IMG/VR virus record: IMGVR_UViG_3300005841_000018
Location: 1 to 38,658 of that record
Length of the DNA stretch: 38,658 nucleotides
Strand: one strand, 5' to 3'
Source: a virus
Part shown: in pieces, positions 37,968 through 38,658 of the stretch
Layout of the letters: every line of letters begins with the position of its first letter
How positions within the stretch are numbered: position 1 is the stretch's first letter
Program-made: the position numbers and the translations under genes
The notes under the pieces: model-generated
Seen by the model: only the letters and a program-made list of their open reading frames with translations
The model's database searches: none
Told to the model about the DNA's origin: nothing

Positions 37968-38658
37968 TTATTGTTCTTCTTCCTTGGGGCTTAATTTGCC
38001 ATCATTAAGGTGCTTCTTTACGTTGGCCAACAATCCGCGACTAAGTTTATCAACATCTTTGTCTCGCTCAGCTAATTTGCTTTCGAGTTCTTTGATTCGC
38101 TCTTTCAGGAATGGTATTTCATCTTCCTTAACTCTTTGCATTTCAATTTCAGCCCCGTGAATTATTGATTTGAGCGATTCTATCTCGCTCTGTGAGTCTT
38201 TCGAAACAAATCCAATGGATTTAGATTTCAATTCCCAAACATGATATAATTTTTGTAACTCCAGAATTGTGTTGTCGCTTATATATTCTTCTGGTTCATT
38301 GTTTACAAAATATGCGACATCATTCCAGATATCATCTTGACTTTTTACTATCTCTTTATCCACCTCTTCACTTCTCTCCTTCAAAAAAGTCACTACAACA
38401 TCAATTTCATGCAATGAAGTATTTTGACCCAATGATAAAAGATAATCCTGAATTTCTTCTAATAAGGATTCGTCATTATCAAAGTCTAAATTGACATTAG
38501 TATTTTTTAACATTGCTTCTTCAATTGTTAGTTTCTTCAGCTCACTATCCTTTAAGTGAGCTACTTGCTTACCATCCGATTCTTTAGTCCATTTACATGA
38601 AGTAACAGATACAGGACAGTCTATACCTGTTTCATCACTACAGCAAGCAATGCAGACC
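37968..38658 (-). CDS. Unknown coiled-coil protein, C-terminal part (gene spans the contig joint)
   Basis: The C-terminal 206 codons of the ~298-aa joint-spanning gene; here the frame is open to the contig end, and the last 70 bases duplicate 1-70. An internal ATG lies at 38513. Residues ~200-280 are a long coiled coil (EIEMQRVKEDEIPFLKERIK), ending KLSPKEEEQ. Function unknown. As last gene of the left operon it ends flush against the holin gene. Confidence 0.82.
   Translation of the reverse strand, partial: VCIACCSDETGIDCPVSVTSCKWTKESDGKQVAHLKDSELKKLTIEEAMLKNTNVNLDFDNDESLLEEIQDYLLSLGQNTSLHEIDVVVTFLKERSEEVDKEIVKSQDDIWNDVAYFVNNEPEEYISDNTILELQKLYHVWELKSKSIGFVSKDSQSEIESLKSIIHGAEIEMQRVKEDEIPFLKERIKELESKLAERDKDVDKLSRGLLANVKKHLNDGKLSPKEEEQ
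38589..38658. repeat. Terminal direct repeat, right copy
   Basis: An exact copy of 1-70, in frame with the joint-spanning gene. Confidence 0.97.

Noticed and set aside
37950-37985. Bidirectional terminator between the operons
   Set aside because: Only a weak AAGAAG/CTTCTT pairing with a large loop is available, entirely inside coding sequence.

Overview
The window is a complete or near-complete genome of a small tailed phage, almost certainly siphovirus-like, infecting a member of the Bacteroidota. Its last 70 bases (38589-38658) repeat its first 70 exactly, and one gene reads without interruption across that joint, so the contig is circular with about 38,588 unique bases. The case for a Bacteroidota host rests on AT-rich DNA, almost no Shine-Dalgarno sequences, several promoter-like TTG/TTTG - 18 to 20 bases - TAnnTTTG pairs, structural protein types I associate with Bacteroidota phages, and export signals ending in a Gly-Gln junction. 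I see no integrase or clear CI-type repressor, so a lytic life cycle is likely but not proven.

Left arm (minus strand, 11558 down to 1, continuing through the joint to 37968): a long chain of small early genes, most linked by 4-base ATGA stop/start overlaps. It holds an Ala-rich Imm-5-like protein with a trinucleotide repeat tract, a RecT annealing protein with a zinc-ribbon DUF1064 nuclease, MerR-type and HTH proteins, a cytosine-C5 DNA methyltransferase, a SpoU/TrmH-type RNA ribose methyltransferase, an HNH nuclease, a DUF1376-like replication protein, a Tad2-like (DUF2829) protein, a RyR-domain protein and many unknowns. An internal promoter lies at 4633-4662.

Divergent switch (about 11559-11709): two back-to-back promoter-like pairs, each TTG-N20-box, would fire both arms. 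Right arm, first part (11710-13932, plus): a mini HTH protein, a GIY-YIG nuclease, small unknowns, a tRNA-like element with an abnormal centre, a lipoprotein, and a promoter followed by a GC-richer possible leader RNA.

Right arm, virion part (13933-35019): HNH, small and large terminase, then the tail module (a frameshifted gene, tail-completion-like genes, two large tail proteins, tape measure), and only then the head module (ClpP-type protease fused to a scaffold-like region, major capsid protein, decoration-like domain repeats, tail-tube-like protein, portal, connector). Receptor-binding genes follow; two of them carry Sec-type signal peptides and one is a LamG-like/SGNH acetyl-esterase.

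Lysis module (35083-37967): membrane proteins, spanin-like TM plus coiled-coil proteins, a NUMOD4-HNH nuclease, an M15 peptidase endolysin and a 3TM holin. This operon ends exactly where the opposing left operon ends (stop codons at 37965-37967 and 37968-37970).
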